32,265 bases of DNA, taken from assembly GCA_020722985.1 (NCBI GenBank), contig DYJU01000021.1, forward strand, positions 1 to 32,265, written 5' to 3'. The position numbers were made by a program, and so were the translations under genes. The notes below the pieces were generated by a model. The model saw only the letters and a list, made by a program, of their open reading frames with translations. It had not been told where the DNA came from and ran no database searches. This DNA comes from Candidatus Methylomirabilis sp. GTDB lineage: Bacteria; Oederibacteriota; PGYV01; DYJU01. Of the stretch, positions 7,312 to 17,027 are shown piece by piece (position 1 is the stretch's first letter; every line of letters starts with the position of its first letter).

Positions 7312-8520
7312 TTATATAAGAATTTTTTCTATTTTATTGATAGCATCTCCAATTTTGTGTTGAAGCATTGTGGTATTTTCAAAAATTGTATTTAAATTGA
7401 ATTCCAATTTAGTTGATTTATCAATATATTCATTTAACTTTTTCGTTGTATCTGTTATTATCTTAAAAAGTAACTCACTATCAATATAATGTTCATTGGA
7501 ATATTCGGAAACATTCCCGACTGTTTTTTCTATTCGTTTTACATCTTTTACTATATCAATAAAAATATCCCCTGTCTTATAAAATGTTAATATATTATCC
7601 TCTATTTTTTCTGTTATTCGTATCATTTCAATAACTTCCGCTGTTCGTTCTCTTATATTTTTAAGTATCTGTGTAATTTCTTCTGCTGACTTATTTGAAT
7701 TTGTTGCAAGTTGTTTGATCTCTTCTGCTACAACAGAAAAACTTTTTCCTGCTTCTCCTGCACGCGCAGCTTCTATCCCGGCATTTAGAGCTAAATGATT
7801 TGTTTTTTTGGCAAAATCCGCAATGGTAGTAACAAAATTATTTATCCTCTTTGACATTTCTATCAATTCTTCTATTATTTTAGTAGATGAAAAAATTGAT
7901 GCTTTTAATTCATTTATACTCTGTATTCCCTTACCTATAGCTTTTACACCATTAGATGCTAAACTTAATTGCTTTTTTGTATCATTTAAAATATTATGTG
8001 TTTCAAAATCAATATTTTTTGATGTGTTTTTAATTTCAAGCCCTATTGTCTTAATTTTATCAAAAATTTTTGAATCAAAATAAAAATAATCCTTTATACT
8101 TATTATAACAGTTTTACTCTCTTCATTTTCAACTATTCTTTCTTCTATTAAGGATTTTATATTTCGTAATAATATTAAAATATCTTCTATTTTTTCTTTT
8201 TCTTTGTTTTGCTGTTCTTTTGATTCTTTTTTAATTTCATCTATAATTTTTTTTATATTTAATAAGTCCTTATCTCTTTCTAATTGAATTCCATCCAGTT
8301 TATCATTTTTGATTAAATTGATTATATTTGATATTTTATATTCGTGATATTTTTTCAAAAAATATGTTGTAGTAATAAAAATTATTACTGCTTCTATTAA
8401 TAATGCTATAAAAATTAAAGTTGCATTTATTTCATAAAAATATGCAATAAAAGCAGAAAAAAAAGAAGTAATAATAAAAATTGCTATCCCGCATAAAATT
8501 AATATAAGCTGAACCTTCAT
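7312..8520 (-). CDS. Methyl-accepting chemotaxis-type signalling protein without sensor domain
   Basis: This 402-aa membrane protein has two adjacent helices at about residues 5-27 and 33-54, separated by only a few residues, so there is no periplasmic ligand-binding domain. A linker with coiled-coil character follows (about 60-135). The cytoplasmic signalling domain has the hairpin-tip motif [32 protein letters not shown] at about 241-272, which binds CheA and CheW in known receptors. A recognisable HAMP domain is not evident, and the signalling helices after the tip are shorter than in classical receptors. The ATG overlaps the murA stop (ATGA, 4 nt). It may sense the membrane or cytoplasm, or act as a receptor-like scaffold. 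A role in flagellar control is inferred from neighbours. Confidence 0.88.
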   Translation of the reverse strand: MKVQLILILCGIAIFIITSFFSAFIAYFYEINATLIFIALLIEAVIIFITTTYFLKKYHEYKISNIINLIKNDKLDGIQLERDKDLLNIKKIIDEIKKESKEQQNKEKEKIEDILILLRNIKSLIEERIVENEESKTVIISIKDYFYFDSKIFDKIKTIGLEIKNTSKNIDFETHNILNDTKKQLSLASNGVKAIGKGIQSINELKASIFSSTKIIEELIEMSKRINNFVTTIADFAKKTNHLALNAGIEAARAGEAGKSFSVVAEEIKQLATNSNKSAEEITQILKNIRERTAEVIEMIRITEKIEDNILTFYKTGDIFIDIVKDVKRIEKTVGNVSEYSNEHYIDSELLFKIITDTTKKLNEYIDKSTKLEFNLNTIFENTTMLQHKIGDAINKIEKILI

Positions 8521-9791
8521 ATGGTATTCTCCATTTTAATTTTCACTTTTGCTCCTAATCCTCTTAGTTTATTATAAAAGTTTTCATATCCTCTTTCAAG
8601 ATGATAAATTCTTCTTATATAAGTGTCACCCTTTGCTATAAGACCTGCAATTATAAGAGCGGCAGATGCCCTTAAATCAGACGCCATTACATCTGCAGCG
8701 CTTAATTCATTTACCCCTTTTACTATTGCTGTATTCCCTTCTATTTTTATATCTACGCCCATACGATTGAGTTCTAAAACATGAATGAACCTATTTTCCC
8801 ATATTGTTTCTTTTATAACTGAATTCCCTTTGGCAATTGTCATCAAAGCCATCCATTGTGCCTGAATATCAGTTGGAAATCCAGGATAAGGTTCAGTTAT
8901 TATATCCACGGCTTGGAGTTGTCCTTTATGTGGAAACACGTGAACAGAATTATTTAATATTTTAAATTTTGCACCTGCTTCTTTTAGTTTTTCAAAAAAA
9001 ACTGTTAAATGTTCAGGCATTAAATTTTCAACTAAAACATTTCCTTTCGTCATAACCGCTGCAATAATTAAAGTTGCAGCTTCTATACGGTCTGGTATAA
9101 CATTATATTCTGAAACTCCATTTAACTCCCTGACACCATTTATAATAAGAGTTGAGGTTCCTTCTCCTTTTATATCAGCGCCCATAGTTTTTAAAAATTT
9201 AATTGTATCCGCAACTTCCGGTTCTTTTGATGCATTTATAAAAACCGACGTTCCTTCTGCAAGAACAGCGGCTAAAAGACAATTTATTGTCGCTCCTAAA
9301 CTTACCTTATCAAAAACAATTTTTGCACCTTTTAGTTTTTTTGCTTCTGCAACTACATAACCATGTTTCATTTTTATTTTAGCGCCTAATTTTTTTATGC
9401 CTTTGATATGAAGGTCTATGGGTCTTAAACCAATTGCGCATCCACCTGGCATTGAAACTTTTGCTCTTTTATATTTAGCAACAAAAGGACCTAAAACATA
9501 AATAGAAGCCCTCATTTTTCTTACTATCTCATAAGGCGCTTTATAATTATTTATTTCAGAAGGATCAATAATAATTGAATGGTTTTTTATTTTAACTTTT
9601 GTTCCAAAAGTTTGCAGTAATGAAGACATAGTGTAAATATCTCTTACAAGTGGTATATTGTTGATACTGGAAGGTGTTTTGCCTAATAAACTTGCCGCCA
9701 TTATAGGCAAGGTAGCATTTTTAGAACCACTTACAGTTACTTTTCCTTTTAATTTATTTCCACCAGTTATAATTAAAGTTTTCAATTTCAA
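8517..9791 (-). CDS. murA: UDP-N-acetylglucosamine 1-carboxyvinyltransferase MurA
   Basis: MurA transfers enolpyruvate from PEP to UDP-GlcNAc, the first committed step of peptidoglycan synthesis, in the cytoplasm. The product begins [28 protein letters not shown], the family N-terminus. It contains [14 protein letters not shown] near residue 118, where the Cys is the catalytic residue attacked by fosfomycin, so the enzyme should be fosfomycin-sensitive in principle. [14 protein letters not shown] and the C-terminal [17 protein letters not shown] are also typical. Only TTG codons are available as starts (9803, 9791, 9785). I chose 9791 because GAGG lies 6 nt upstream. It heads a small operon with the chemoreceptor-like gene and two small genes. 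Confidence 0.96.
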   Translation of the reverse strand: MKLKTLIITGGNKLKGKVTVSGSKNATLPIMAASLLGKTPSSINNIPLVRDIYTMSSLLQTFGTKVKIKNHSIIIDPSEINNYKAPYEIVRKMRASIYVLGPFVAKYKRAKVSMPGGCAIGLRPIDLHIKGIKKLGAKIKMKHGYVVAEAKKLKGAKIVFDKVSLGATINCLLAAVLAEGTSVFINASKEPEVADTIKFLKTMGADIKGEGTSTLIINGVRELNGVSEYNVIPDRIEAATLIIAAVMTKGNVLVENLMPEHLTVFFEKLKEAGAKFKILNNSVHVFPHKGQLQAVDIITEPYPGFPTDIQAQWMALMTIAKGNSVIKETIWENRFIHVLELNRMGVDIKIEGNTAIVKGVNELSAADVMASDLRASAALIIAGLIAKGDTYIRRIYHLERGYENFYNKLRGLGAKVKIKMENTI

Positions 9792-9820
9792 TTTAAACCT
9801 CAAAATTAAGATTTGTTATG

Positions 9821-9849
9821 ATTATAATATTTTTATTCCTTTACGTCAA
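9821..9849 (-). promoter_or_regulatory. Sigma70-type promoter of the murA operon
   Basis: On the minus strand TTGACG (9844-9849) is followed by 17 nt and a perfect TATAAT (9821-9826). Initiation near 9814 leaves a leader of roughly 25 nt before the murA start. Confidence 0.8.
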
Positions 9850-9949
9850 TCATCTTAAATTTTATATTATTTTTTAAATTAGCATACTACAATTAATATC
9901 TAATAGATAACAGAGAACAACTAACATTTGACATTTGTCTACTGGCCAC

Positions 9950-10270
9950 GTAATAATTTAGCCGTTGGCAAAACAAAATTTGTCCAGATATAAATCTCTT
10001 GCTCTGTCATTTTAAAGTCATGCGAACGATAACCTTTATCTCCTATTGTACTACTTATTGAGCCTGACAAAGAAATCTATCTTTTATTACCGATTGCCTT
10101 CTCTGCTTATTTGCTTCCGCTTTTAACTGCCAGATTGCTTCCTTAAGCCTCATAGGTTCTTATTTCAAATTTTATATTCCTCTTTCGGCTTTCTAAGAAT
10201 GACATCGTCAGGCGTTTTCTTACTGGTAGTCACACTTTTACAGGCAGACTTCTGTTGGCTGAACTATTAC
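9950..10270 (+). repeat. Complete copy B of dispersed MITE-like repeat (~320 bp)
   Basis: The left end GTAATAATTTAGCC (9950-9963) and the right end GGCTGAACTATTAC (10257-10270) are inverted repeats of one another with two mismatches. Internal blocks shared with copies A2 and C are AAAATTTGTCCAGATATAAA, CTCTGTCATTTTAAAGTCA, AGCCTGACAAAG, CAGATTGCTTCC, CGTCAGGCGTTTTCTTACTGG and GTCACACTTTTACA. There is no coding capacity of note. I could not define a target-site duplication. The structure fits a non-autonomous mobile element or an old, decaying repetitive sequence. Confidence 0.75.
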
Positions 10271-10512
10271 CTTGTTCTTACCTCTTATTACCCACCATTC
10301 GACAAAATCTTTTTTTCATGCATAAATTATAAAACAAATTAAAAATTATTTTTATCCAATATATGACACTTTTTAAATGTCTCTGTCTTTAAACCGAAAT
10401 TTGATATTCATAAAACGACAATGTTTTTATTTAACATTCGGCAAGAGACAAAATTTTTTCAATAGTCAAACAACTTTCGGCTATAAGCAACTATCAATTC
10501 CCATTTTTAAAA
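10271..10512. other. Gene-free spacer with short repeat remnants
   Basis: This is an AT-rich interval between repeat copy B and the glycosidase-like gene. Around 10438-10460 the string GGCAAGAGACAAAATTT resembles the left part of the repeat (GGCAAAACAAAATTT in copy B), so it may be a fragment. I see no gene, no clear terminator and no RNA gene. Confidence 0.4.
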
Positions 10513-12273
10513 TCATACATCGAAAATATTTTTCAATGCCTTTACAATAAATCCTGCAGCTGTTGCAAATGCTTTTCCTGTTTTTGATGTTCCTTTATTC
10601 TCATCAACACTTTCACAAGCATAAAAATTATCCATTTTTACATTTTTAAAAAAATCTATACCGAATTTTTCATAATTAGGCACAAAAATAGAATTTGCCG
10701 CAGATAATGGCCAAGGCTGTGTAGCATGAATGCAACCAGTTTCTTTAAAATTAGATTTTTTAAAAAAATATTTATTTTTTTCAGAATATATCCATCTTAA
10801 AGTATTTTTATAATAGATGTTATTTTTTTCTAAAAAACCATAATAATAAAGCAACTTCAAACTGCCTGCTGGTTCTTCATATAATATATAATTATTTTTT
10901 GTATCAAATTCATAAGCAATTATTTTTTCCTTAACTATAAAAGCAAATCTTTTTATATCCTTAATTAATTTCCGGGATAAATTATTAAAATATAATACCT
11001 GCTTTTTATTGCCTAAAATTTTATAAAGATAAGCAATTGATTTAAAAGTTCTCCATGTTAATACATTATCATAGGTATTATATTTATAAGTCGCCATATC
11101 ATCAGATGGTCTTAATTCCGTTGCATAAATAAAATAATTCGTGTGTTTCCATTTTTTAAATTTATCATTAGCACTATTTAATATTTCTAAAATAAAATAT
11201 TTTTTCAAAAAATCAAAATCACCTGTTTTTTTTATATAACTTTCGAGAGCCATAAATGGTGCGCATAATTCATCAAGTTCAAAACCGCATTCTAAAGTAT
11301 TACCATTTATAAATCTTGAATGAACACCAAAATTTTTACCCTGAATTTTAAACCCATATTCAAGTATCAATTTTGCCTTATTAACATCCATATCAAGTAT
11401 AGCTGGAAAACTCCATAAAAAAATATCCCTATCCCAGTATGCTCCGCTCACATAATATTCGGGAGACCTTGATGTTACACAAACCAATTCTTCTGTATCA
11501 ATTGTAATTCCATTTGTAAAAAAATAGTTAAAAAATAAATTTGTATTATATATTTTCTCTATATTTTTATTCTGAAAAATTCTTATATTTTTATAAAGCC
11601 AGCTTTCAAGTTCGTTAAAAAGATTTGCTACTTTTTGTCTTTCAAAATATACATTTGATGAAAAGGCAGCCATATCTTCTGCTCCAATACCAAAAAAATA
11701 ATTTATCTCTTTTTCTTCCTGGCTTTCAATTGATAAATCAGAAGTCATCAAAATATTATTGTTAAAAATTTTGTATTCAAAAGAAAAATCAGCCCCTAAT
11801 GCCAGTGAAAAAATAATTCCCTTTTCTATAGCTGTAACTGCAATATTTTTAAACCATTCATTAAATGTTATTCTTATTTCTGGATTTATCTTATATGATG
11901 TATTTATATTTAAAAATATATTCTTTAAAATAAATTCTTGCTTTAATTTTATATTTATTTTTTCTTTTGAAGTATTTTTTATTCTTATACTTTTTATAAA
12001 ACCTCTTTTATCTTTTGGCGCAAAAACATTATATGAAACAGAAAAAAAATTATTTTGTATTTTTAATTCAGGTATCCAGTAGTTTTTATAATCAAATTTT
12101 CCAACATTCAAATTAAATTCATAATTATTAACAATTAACTTTTGCCTTATAGAACAGTCAAGAAATATATTGCCATTTAACCCCATACTTAAAAAACTAA
12201 GTCCATTTATTGTTAAATCCTCATCTATATTGATTAATGAAATATGTTCATTCCCAGTATAGTATTTCATCAT
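10513..12273 (-). CDS. Putative (alpha/alpha)6 six-hairpin glycosidase
   Basis: A cytoplasmic-looking protein of about 586 aa with no signal peptide. The N-terminal ~220 residues look like a beta-sandwich domain. The C-terminal part looks like a six-hairpin toroid: TSRSPEYYVSGAYWDRDIFLWSFPAIL near 267-293, with WDRD as candidate catalytic or substrate-binding acids. FELDELCAPFMALESY follows near 331-346, and CIHATQPWPLSAANSIF with ACESVDENKG lies near the C-terminus. The layout is like inverting glycosidases of the GH37/GH63/GH125/amylo-glucosidase type; I cannot assign a family or substrate. I chose ATG 12273 because AAAGG lies 8 nt upstream; a TTG at 12279 is the alternative. It follows the cyclophilin gene by about 50 nt and may trim or recycle glycans made by the upstream cluster. 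Short repeat-like fragments flank it. Confidence 0.7.
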   Translation of the reverse strand: MMKYYTGNEHISLINIDEDLTINGLSFLSMGLNGNIFLDCSIRQKLIVNNYEFNLNVGKFDYKNYWIPELKIQNNFFSVSYNVFAPKDKRGFIKSIRIKNTSKEKINIKLKQEFILKNIFLNINTSYKINPEIRITFNEWFKNIAVTAIEKGIIFSLALGADFSFEYKIFNNNILMTSDLSIESQEEKEINYFFGIGAEDMAAFSSNVYFERQKVANLFNELESWLYKNIRIFQNKNIEKIYNTNLFFNYFFTNGITIDTEELVCVTSRSPEYYVSGAYWDRDIFLWSFPAILDMDVNKAKLILEYGFKIQGKNFGVHSRFINGNTLECGFELDELCAPFMALESYIKKTGDFDFLKKYFILEILNSANDKFKKWKHTNYFIYATELRPSDDMATYKYNTYDNVLTWRTFKSIAYLYKILGNKKQVLYFNNLSRKLIKDIKRFAFIVKEKIIAYEFDTKNNYILYEEPAGSLKLLYYYGFLEKNNIYYKNTLRWIYSEKNKYFFKKSNFKETGCIHATQPWPLSAANSIFVPNYEKFGIDFFKNVKMDNFYACESVDENKGTSKTGKAFATAAGFIVKALKNIFDV

Positions 12274-12314
12274 AATCAAGACCTTTCATCAATATCTTTT
12301 CATTCAATATTCGG

Positions 12315-12335
12315 CATTCGTCAGGGGTTTTATTT
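12315..12335 (+). repeat. Short fragment resembling the dispersed repeat
   Basis: TCGTCAGGGGTTTTATTT here resembles TCGTCAGGCGTTTTCTTA in copy B (about 15 of 18 positions). It overlaps the cyclophilin stop codon. It is too short to be sure it is homologous. Confidence 0.3.
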
Positions 12336-12866
12336 ATATTCTATATACACTTTCTTCATTACATCCCCAACCTGTATCTTATGGACAACATCTAATCCTT
12401 CTATAACCTGTCCAAAAACAGTATATTTTCCATCTAAAAATGGCTGTGGTGCAAGGCAGATATAAAACTGACTTCCGGCAGAATCAGGATGCGCTGCTCT
12501 TGCCATTGCAACTGTGCCATCTAAATGTGGTCTTTTATTAAATTCTGCTTTAATTGTATAACCAGGTCCCCCTGTTCCATTGCCATTGGGATCGCCACCC
12601 TGAATTACAAAACCCGGTTCAACTCTATGAAAAGTAAGTCCGTTATAAAATCCTTTTTCAGTGAGTTTTATAAAATTTTCAACAGTATTTGGTGCATCTT
12701 TTTCAAAAAATTCAAATTTTATAACCCCTCTATCTGTAACAATAACTGCTATGGGTTTCCCGTTTTTATTTGTTTCCTTCTTTTTAGTTGTTTCTGTGCA
12801 TGATAAAAAATTAATAACTAAAACAAAAAATAAAAATAAAGAAAACAAAAATTTAATTTTTTTCAT
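12330..12866 (-). CDS. Cyclophilin-type peptidyl-prolyl cis-trans isomerase, lipoprotein
   Basis: This is a 178-aa exported folding catalyst. The N-terminus is a lipoprotein signal: a KK start, a hydrophobic run, and the lipobox LSC with Cys23 as the lipidated residue. The cyclophilin domain follows: [72 protein letters not shown], and [11 protein letters not shown], all typical of small bacterial cyclophilins. The catalytic Arg (FHRV) and the QGGD motif are present. The ATG has GGAGG 9 nt upstream, and the gene overlaps the flippase-like gene by 14 nt. Its place in the glycosylation cluster suggests it helps fold exported glycoproteins, but this is inferred. Confidence 0.93.
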   Translation of the reverse strand: MKKIKFLFSLFLFFVLVINFLSCTETTKKKETNKNGKPIAVIVTDRGVIKFEFFEKDAPNTVENFIKLTEKGFYNGLTFHRVEPGFVIQGGDPNGNGTGGPGYTIKAEFNKRPHLDGTVAMARAAHPDSAGSQFYICLAPQPFLDGKYTVFGQVIEGLDVVHKIQVGDVMKKVYIEYK

Positions 12867-13914
12867 AATTTTCTTCCTCCTTTTTAGTTTTTATTAATTT
12901 ACCGAAATTTAATCCTTCTGTAAAAACAAAAATTATTCCCAAAAATATTATTGGTAAAAGTATCATGGAATGAATAAGTATTATATAGGATACAGCAACT
13001 TCTTTTGTATATGCAAAAATAAGCATAACTCCCACACCGAAAAATTCAAATGGGCCTACCCCTCCAGAAGTAGAAGGGGCCATTATAGCAAAATTTGCAA
13101 CTGCCATTATCAAACAAACTACAAAAAAGTTAATCTCAATCTTCATTGCATAAGCCATTAAATAATATGTAAAAACCTCAACTCCCCAGGCGAAAAACGT
13201 ATAGATAAAAACAATTATCAAATCTTTTTTATTTCTCAAAACTCCCAATCCTTCAATAAATGTATCTATAAATTTTAAAAATTTTTCTGCCAATTTTCCC
13301 GGGAATTTTTTCATTATATTATGTAAAAAATTAACTGTTGGTTCTTTTTTAAATAATAAAAGTAAACTGACTATAAAAAATCCTATAAAAATTAAACTAC
13401 CGGCAATTGCAAATATCATAACCGCTTCTTTTATTGTCATAATTTTACCAAAAAGTTCAAAAGAAATTGGAGTTTTTACCTGATTCTGAACAATATTAAA
13501 AGATAAATAACCGAGAATAAAATAAAATATCATAATCAACCCATCAAAAACTCTTTCTATAATTATAGAAGCAAAGGTGGATGACTTAGATATTCCCTTT
13601 TTTTCACCTGTAATATAGGCCCTTATAAATTCTCCTGCTCTTGCAGGTAGTATATTATTAAACATAAAACCCATAACAAGATAAGGAAAAAGTTCTGAAG
13701 ATTTAAATTCTTTAATATGTTTTAAAATAAAATGCCATCTTATTGCCCTTATATAATACCCTATAATATAAATTATAACTGTTAAGCCAAGAATAAGTAA
13801 ATTAGTTTTTTTTAATATACCCAAAAGTTCATTAAAATCAATTCCTCTGAAAACAAAATAAAGACATATCAGGGTTACTATAATACCTATGTAAAATCTC
13901 TTTTTTTTTATCAT
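12853..13914 (-). CDS. UPF0104/lysylphosphatidylglycerol synthase TM-domain flippase-like protein
   Basis: A 353-aa integral membrane protein with about eight transmembrane helices and no soluble catalytic domain. Diagnostic motifs are [22 protein letters not shown] near residues 89-110, [10 protein letters not shown] just after, and [18 protein letters not shown] near 275-292. These define the transmembrane domain shared with MprF and numerous stand-alone proteins. Stand-alone members next to glycosyltransferases are usually guessed to move lipid-linked sugars or lipids across the membrane; the substrate is unknown. The ATG overlaps the stop of the GT2 gene (4 nt), so the pair is co-translated, consistent with GT2 making a polyprenyl-phosphate sugar and this protein acting on it. 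Confidence 0.9.
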   Translation of the reverse strand: MIKKKRFYIGIIVTLICLYFVFRGIDFNELLGILKKTNLLILGLTVIIYIIGYYIRAIRWHFILKHIKEFKSSELFPYLVMGFMFNNILPARAGEFIRAYITGEKKGISKSSTFASIIIERVFDGLIMIFYFILGYLSFNIVQNQVKTPISFELFGKIMTIKEAVMIFAIAGSLIFIGFFIVSLLLLFKKEPTVNFLHNIMKKFPGKLAEKFLKFIDTFIEGLGVLRNKKDLIIVFIYTFFAWGVEVFTYYLMAYAMKIEINFFVVCLIMAVANFAIMAPSTSGGVGPFEFFGVGVMLIFAYTKEVAVSYIILIHSMILLPIIFLGIIFVFTEGLNFGKLIKTKKEEENYEKN

Positions 13915-14729
13915 TTTCTCCGTTTCTCTGCTTTTAATATTTGTTTTGCATAAAAAGGACTTATAACATCTAAAAGTTTTTTTTCAAATTTATCATATTT
14001 TTTTATCCCAAATTTATGCAATAAAAACTGCAACATAACTTTTAATGTCTGTAATCCATAAATAATACTTCTTTTTAAATTAATTGATGATGCTTCTTTA
14101 AAATATCTGGTAGGAACGGGTATTTCCGATGTTGGAAATTTAAACATCTCAATCTGTGCAATAACTTCTGTATCAAAAACGAAATCATCTGAATTAAGGG
14201 TAAAAGGAATTGTCATTAAAACTTTCCTGCTATATGCTCTAAACCCGCTATGAAGTTCTGAATAATGTTTTCTAAAACATAAATTTTCAATAAATGTTAA
14301 AATCTTATTTGCCCAGTATTTATAAAAAGGCATGCCGCCCTGCATCGCACCATGACCTAACATCCTTGAGCCTAAAACAAAATCGGCATAACCTAACTCT
14401 ATCGGAGAAATCATGAATGGTATAAGACGCGAATCATACTGATAATCAGGATGGAGCATAACTATTATATCAGCCCTACTTTTTAATGCTTCTATATAAC
14501 AGGTTTTTTGATTTCCACCATATCCTCTGTTCTGTATATGAACAAAAACTTTTATCCCTAACCTTTTTGCTATTTCAACTGTCTGGTCTTTGCTGACATC
14601 ATCTACCAGAATTATTTCATCAACAACGTTTTTTGGAATATCCCTGTATGTTTTTTCAAGTGTCTTTGCTGCATTATATGCTGGCATTATTACAACAACT
14701 TTTTTTTTCTTTTTTTTCTTAATCGCCAT
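13911..14729 (-). CDS. GT2 glycosyltransferase, DPM1/polyprenyl-phosphate sugar synthase-like
   Basis: This 272-aa GT-A enzyme has [17 protein letters not shown] at the N-terminus, [12 protein letters not shown] (the first acidic motif), and [11 protein letters not shown] in place of the usual DxD stretch, as in dolichyl-phosphate mannose synthase-like proteins. FVLGSRM and [14 protein letters not shown] follow. There are no obvious transmembrane helices apart from a weak hydrophobic stretch in the C-terminal region. It would transfer a sugar from a nucleotide donor to polyprenyl phosphate in the cytoplasm, giving the donor that GT-C enzymes use outside. I chose ATG 14729 (AAGG about 10 nt upstream); a TTG at 14735 is possible. 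The N-terminal run of seven to eight lysines is unusual but could be a membrane-surface anchor. The sugar cannot be predicted. Confidence 0.9.
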   Translation of the reverse strand: MAIKKKKKKKVVVIMPAYNAAKTLEKTYRDIPKNVVDEIILVDDVSKDQTVEIAKRLGIKVFVHIQNRGYGGNQKTCYIEALKSRADIIVMLHPDYQYDSRLIPFMISPIELGYADFVLGSRMLGHGAMQGGMPFYKYWANKILTFIENLCFRKHYSELHSGFRAYSRKVLMTIPFTLNSDDFVFDTEVIAQIEMFKFPTSEIPVPTRYFKEASSINLKRSIIYGLQTLKVMLQFLLHKFGIKKYDKFEKKLLDVISPFYAKQILKAEKRRK

Positions 14730-14743
14730 ATTCAATTATCCTT

Positions 14744-17026
14744 TTATTTAAAATCTTCCGGATATAAAATTTCACTCGGTATTATATCAAAAGAATCAGA
14801 ATCGGATGATTTCCACCATAATTGCATTTTTGAATATTGGACACTTTCATAATATCTCACCATAATATTATGAAAACCTTTTTTAAGCGATATATGACCT
14901 CTGGCTTCGTTTAAACTTCCCTTTCCACCTGGATTCATAAGAATTTGTTTCCCATCAATAAATAAATCAGAATAATCATTAGAGCGAGTCATAAATAAAT
15001 AATCGCCTTCTTTCTCAATTTTTATCTTGCCAACCCATTTTACAGAAAAAGGTCCTAAAATTGGATCAACGGTCCAGTTAAACAAAATAAATGGATCTAA
15101 TCTTACAAATATCGGTCTGGTAGTCCAATGATTATTTATATCTTTTAAATCTTTTGTATGGTCATCACGGTAATAGTAGCCAGTTAAACCATTTTTTATT
15201 TCTTTATTCTGATATCTTTTTACTTCCTCATAAGGCACTTCATAAGCAAAATATAAAATTCTATTTTGATATTTATGTTTAAAATCCACATATCTGCCAC
15301 CTGGATACATCTTTTGCAAAACAGAAACAAGTGGAAGATATGAAGTATCAAGAATATAAACAAAATTCTTAAAAATTTTTGCTTTGATAGGAATCCATTC
15401 CGATGGGTCAAATTTAATATAATTTCTGTATGGATATGTCATAAATTCAAAAGTATAACTTTCAGCCCAGCCAGGCACAACAATTGCAGTCCAATCAGGA
15501 CCTAAAGAATGAACATATTTTCCCATATGCCATTCATCCGTTGAAAATTCAGCCCATGCTCCATGGTCATTTGCCCATTTATTAAAATACTGGTCATAAT
15601 TATCATAAGCAATATATACTAAAAGTGCGGAAGTGACGCCAATAAGAATGTGATTTAAATTATATTTGAATTGCTCTTTACAATATTCCCAGATTTTGGC
15701 AATACTGATACAAACAAAAATAATAACAAGTGGTATTATGGGAATAGTTCTGTATGCCTGTGGCGATTCTATTGAGAAAAGCCCCGCTTGAAGTAAAGCA
15801 ATAAAAAGTGATAGCAAAATAAAATAAAAAGGTTTATAAAATTTAATTATGCTATACAAAAATCCAAGGGCAAAAAATATACCGGTTATAAAATCAAGCA
15901 TTGGCTTTCTTCCATAATTATGTCTTGGATTTCCGTCTCCAAAGTAATTAAACATTAACAAAGTATTTGTTAAATTTTTTGTATAAAGTTCAATAGGATG
16001 TTTTGCCTTTCCATCTTTATTAACATAAACTCCACCCATTGCTTCTAAAATGCCTTTATTAAAAATAGAAACCGTTGCTGTTCTACGCATAAAAAGTTGG
16101 GGATTTTTTATTATGTAATTTGCCAGAGGAGCAAAAATAATAATAAAAACGACAATTGAAAAAATTATTTTTTTAAAATTATTTTTTATAAACAATATAT
16201 TCCTAAAAAAAAGATAAACAAAAAATAAAATTAATCCTGCTGGTATTAACCTTGCTGCAATATAGGAATAAAGGGAAAATGCCATTGTAAAACCTAATAA
16301 AATAAAATCACCCATCCTACTTTCTTTATATGCTCTGTATAAAAAATATAAAATAAGGATAAATACAAAAACAGTAAAAACACCCAAAAAACCTATTCTG
16401 CTGAAATTAACATACCATCTTAAAACAGCAAGAAGAAAACTGCCAATTAAAGCAATTTTTACTCCAAAAAGATACCTTAAAAGAAAATAAAATGCAGGGA
16501 TTGTTAATATTGCAAGAACAACTGAAACTAAACGAATTTGTAAAACTCCAACTCCAAAAAATTTAAAAAAAACCGCAATAAAATACATATACATAGCCGC
16601 ATTCTGGGTATTTCTGTCTATATATACCGGTAATTTTGTTCCATCTAATTCTATTTCATTTAATATATTTAATGCTTCATTTCCGTTCTGCCCTTCATCT
16701 CTGTAACAGCCGGAAGGTATTTCAGTTATCATATAAACCCTGAAAAATATTCCGATTAAAAGAATTATAGTAAAAAGTAAAATTTCTGTTTTTTTATCTA
16801 TTCTTTCTCTGGTTGGATCATAAAAAATATCATCAAAAGATTCTTTTTTCTTTTGTGATATTTTATCAGCGAGAATAAAGAAAATAATAGCCAAGGCATA
16901 GAAAATCAATCCTGAACTTAAAAATTTTTTATAAAATAAAAAATACTGACCAATAATTGCAAAAAATATTGAAAACAAAACAATTGTAAATGGACCTTTA
17001 AAAATTTTATTTAATACCTTAATCAT
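14744..17026 (-). CDS. GT-C membrane glycosyltransferase with C-terminal PA14 domain
   Basis: A 760-aa protein with an N-terminal multi-helix domain (about 11-13 TM segments up to about residue 460), a soluble linker and a C-terminal PA14-type domain. The first extracytoplasmic loop contains CYRDEGQNGNEAL with D110-E111. This acidic pair is where GT39/GT83-type enzymes keep the catalytic residue. The PA14 domain spans roughly 612-756: GLTGYYYRDD at its start, then PFSVKWVGKIKIEKEGDYLF and SDLFIDGKQIL, ending YSKMQLWWKS. PA14 domains commonly bind carbohydrate. The enzyme likely moves a sugar from a polyprenyl-phosphate donor to an acceptor outside the cytoplasm, the PA14 domain holding glycan. 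One nt separates it from the next upstream gene, and the GT2 follows 14 nt later. Donor and acceptor are unknown. Confidence 0.88.
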   Translation of the reverse strand: MIKVLNKIFKGPFTIVLFSIFFAIIGQYFLFYKKFLSSGLIFYALAIIFFILADKISQKKKESFDDIFYDPTRERIDKKTEILLFTIILLIGIFFRVYMITEIPSGCYRDEGQNGNEALNILNEIELDGTKLPVYIDRNTQNAAMYMYFIAVFFKFFGVGVLQIRLVSVVLAILTIPAFYFLLRYLFGVKIALIGSFLLAVLRWYVNFSRIGFLGVFTVFVFILILYFLYRAYKESRMGDFILLGFTMAFSLYSYIAARLIPAGLILFFVYLFFRNILFIKNNFKKIIFSIVVFIIIFAPLANYIIKNPQLFMRRTATVSIFNKGILEAMGGVYVNKDGKAKHPIELYTKNLTNTLLMFNYFGDGNPRHNYGRKPMLDFITGIFFALGFLYSIIKFYKPFYFILLSLFIALLQAGLFSIESPQAYRTIPIIPLVIIFVCISIAKIWEYCKEQFKYNLNHILIGVTSALLVYIAYDNYDQYFNKWANDHGAWAEFSTDEWHMGKYVHSLGPDWTAIVVPGWAESYTFEFMTYPYRNYIKFDPSEWIPIKAKIFKNFVYILDTSYLPLVSVLQKMYPGGRYVDFKHKYQNRILYFAYEVPYEEVKRYQNKEIKNGLTGYYYRDDHTKDLKDINNHWTTRPIFVRLDPFILFNWTVDPILGPFSVKWVGKIKIEKEGDYLFMTRSNDYSDLFIDGKQILMNPGGKGSLNEARGHISLKKGFHNIMVRYYESVQYSKMQLWWKSSDSDSFDIIPSEILYPEDFK

Positions 17027-17027
17027 T

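Noticed and set aside
9926-9936. Plus-strand TTGACA near 9928
   Set aside because: There is no -10 element at proper spacing and no plus-strand gene downstream.
10513-12273. Assignment of the glycosidase-like protein to GH125, GH37 or GH63
   Set aside because: The fold-level motifs (WDRD, ELDE, HATQPWP) fit a six-hairpin enzyme, but family-defining motifs of each of these do not match fully.
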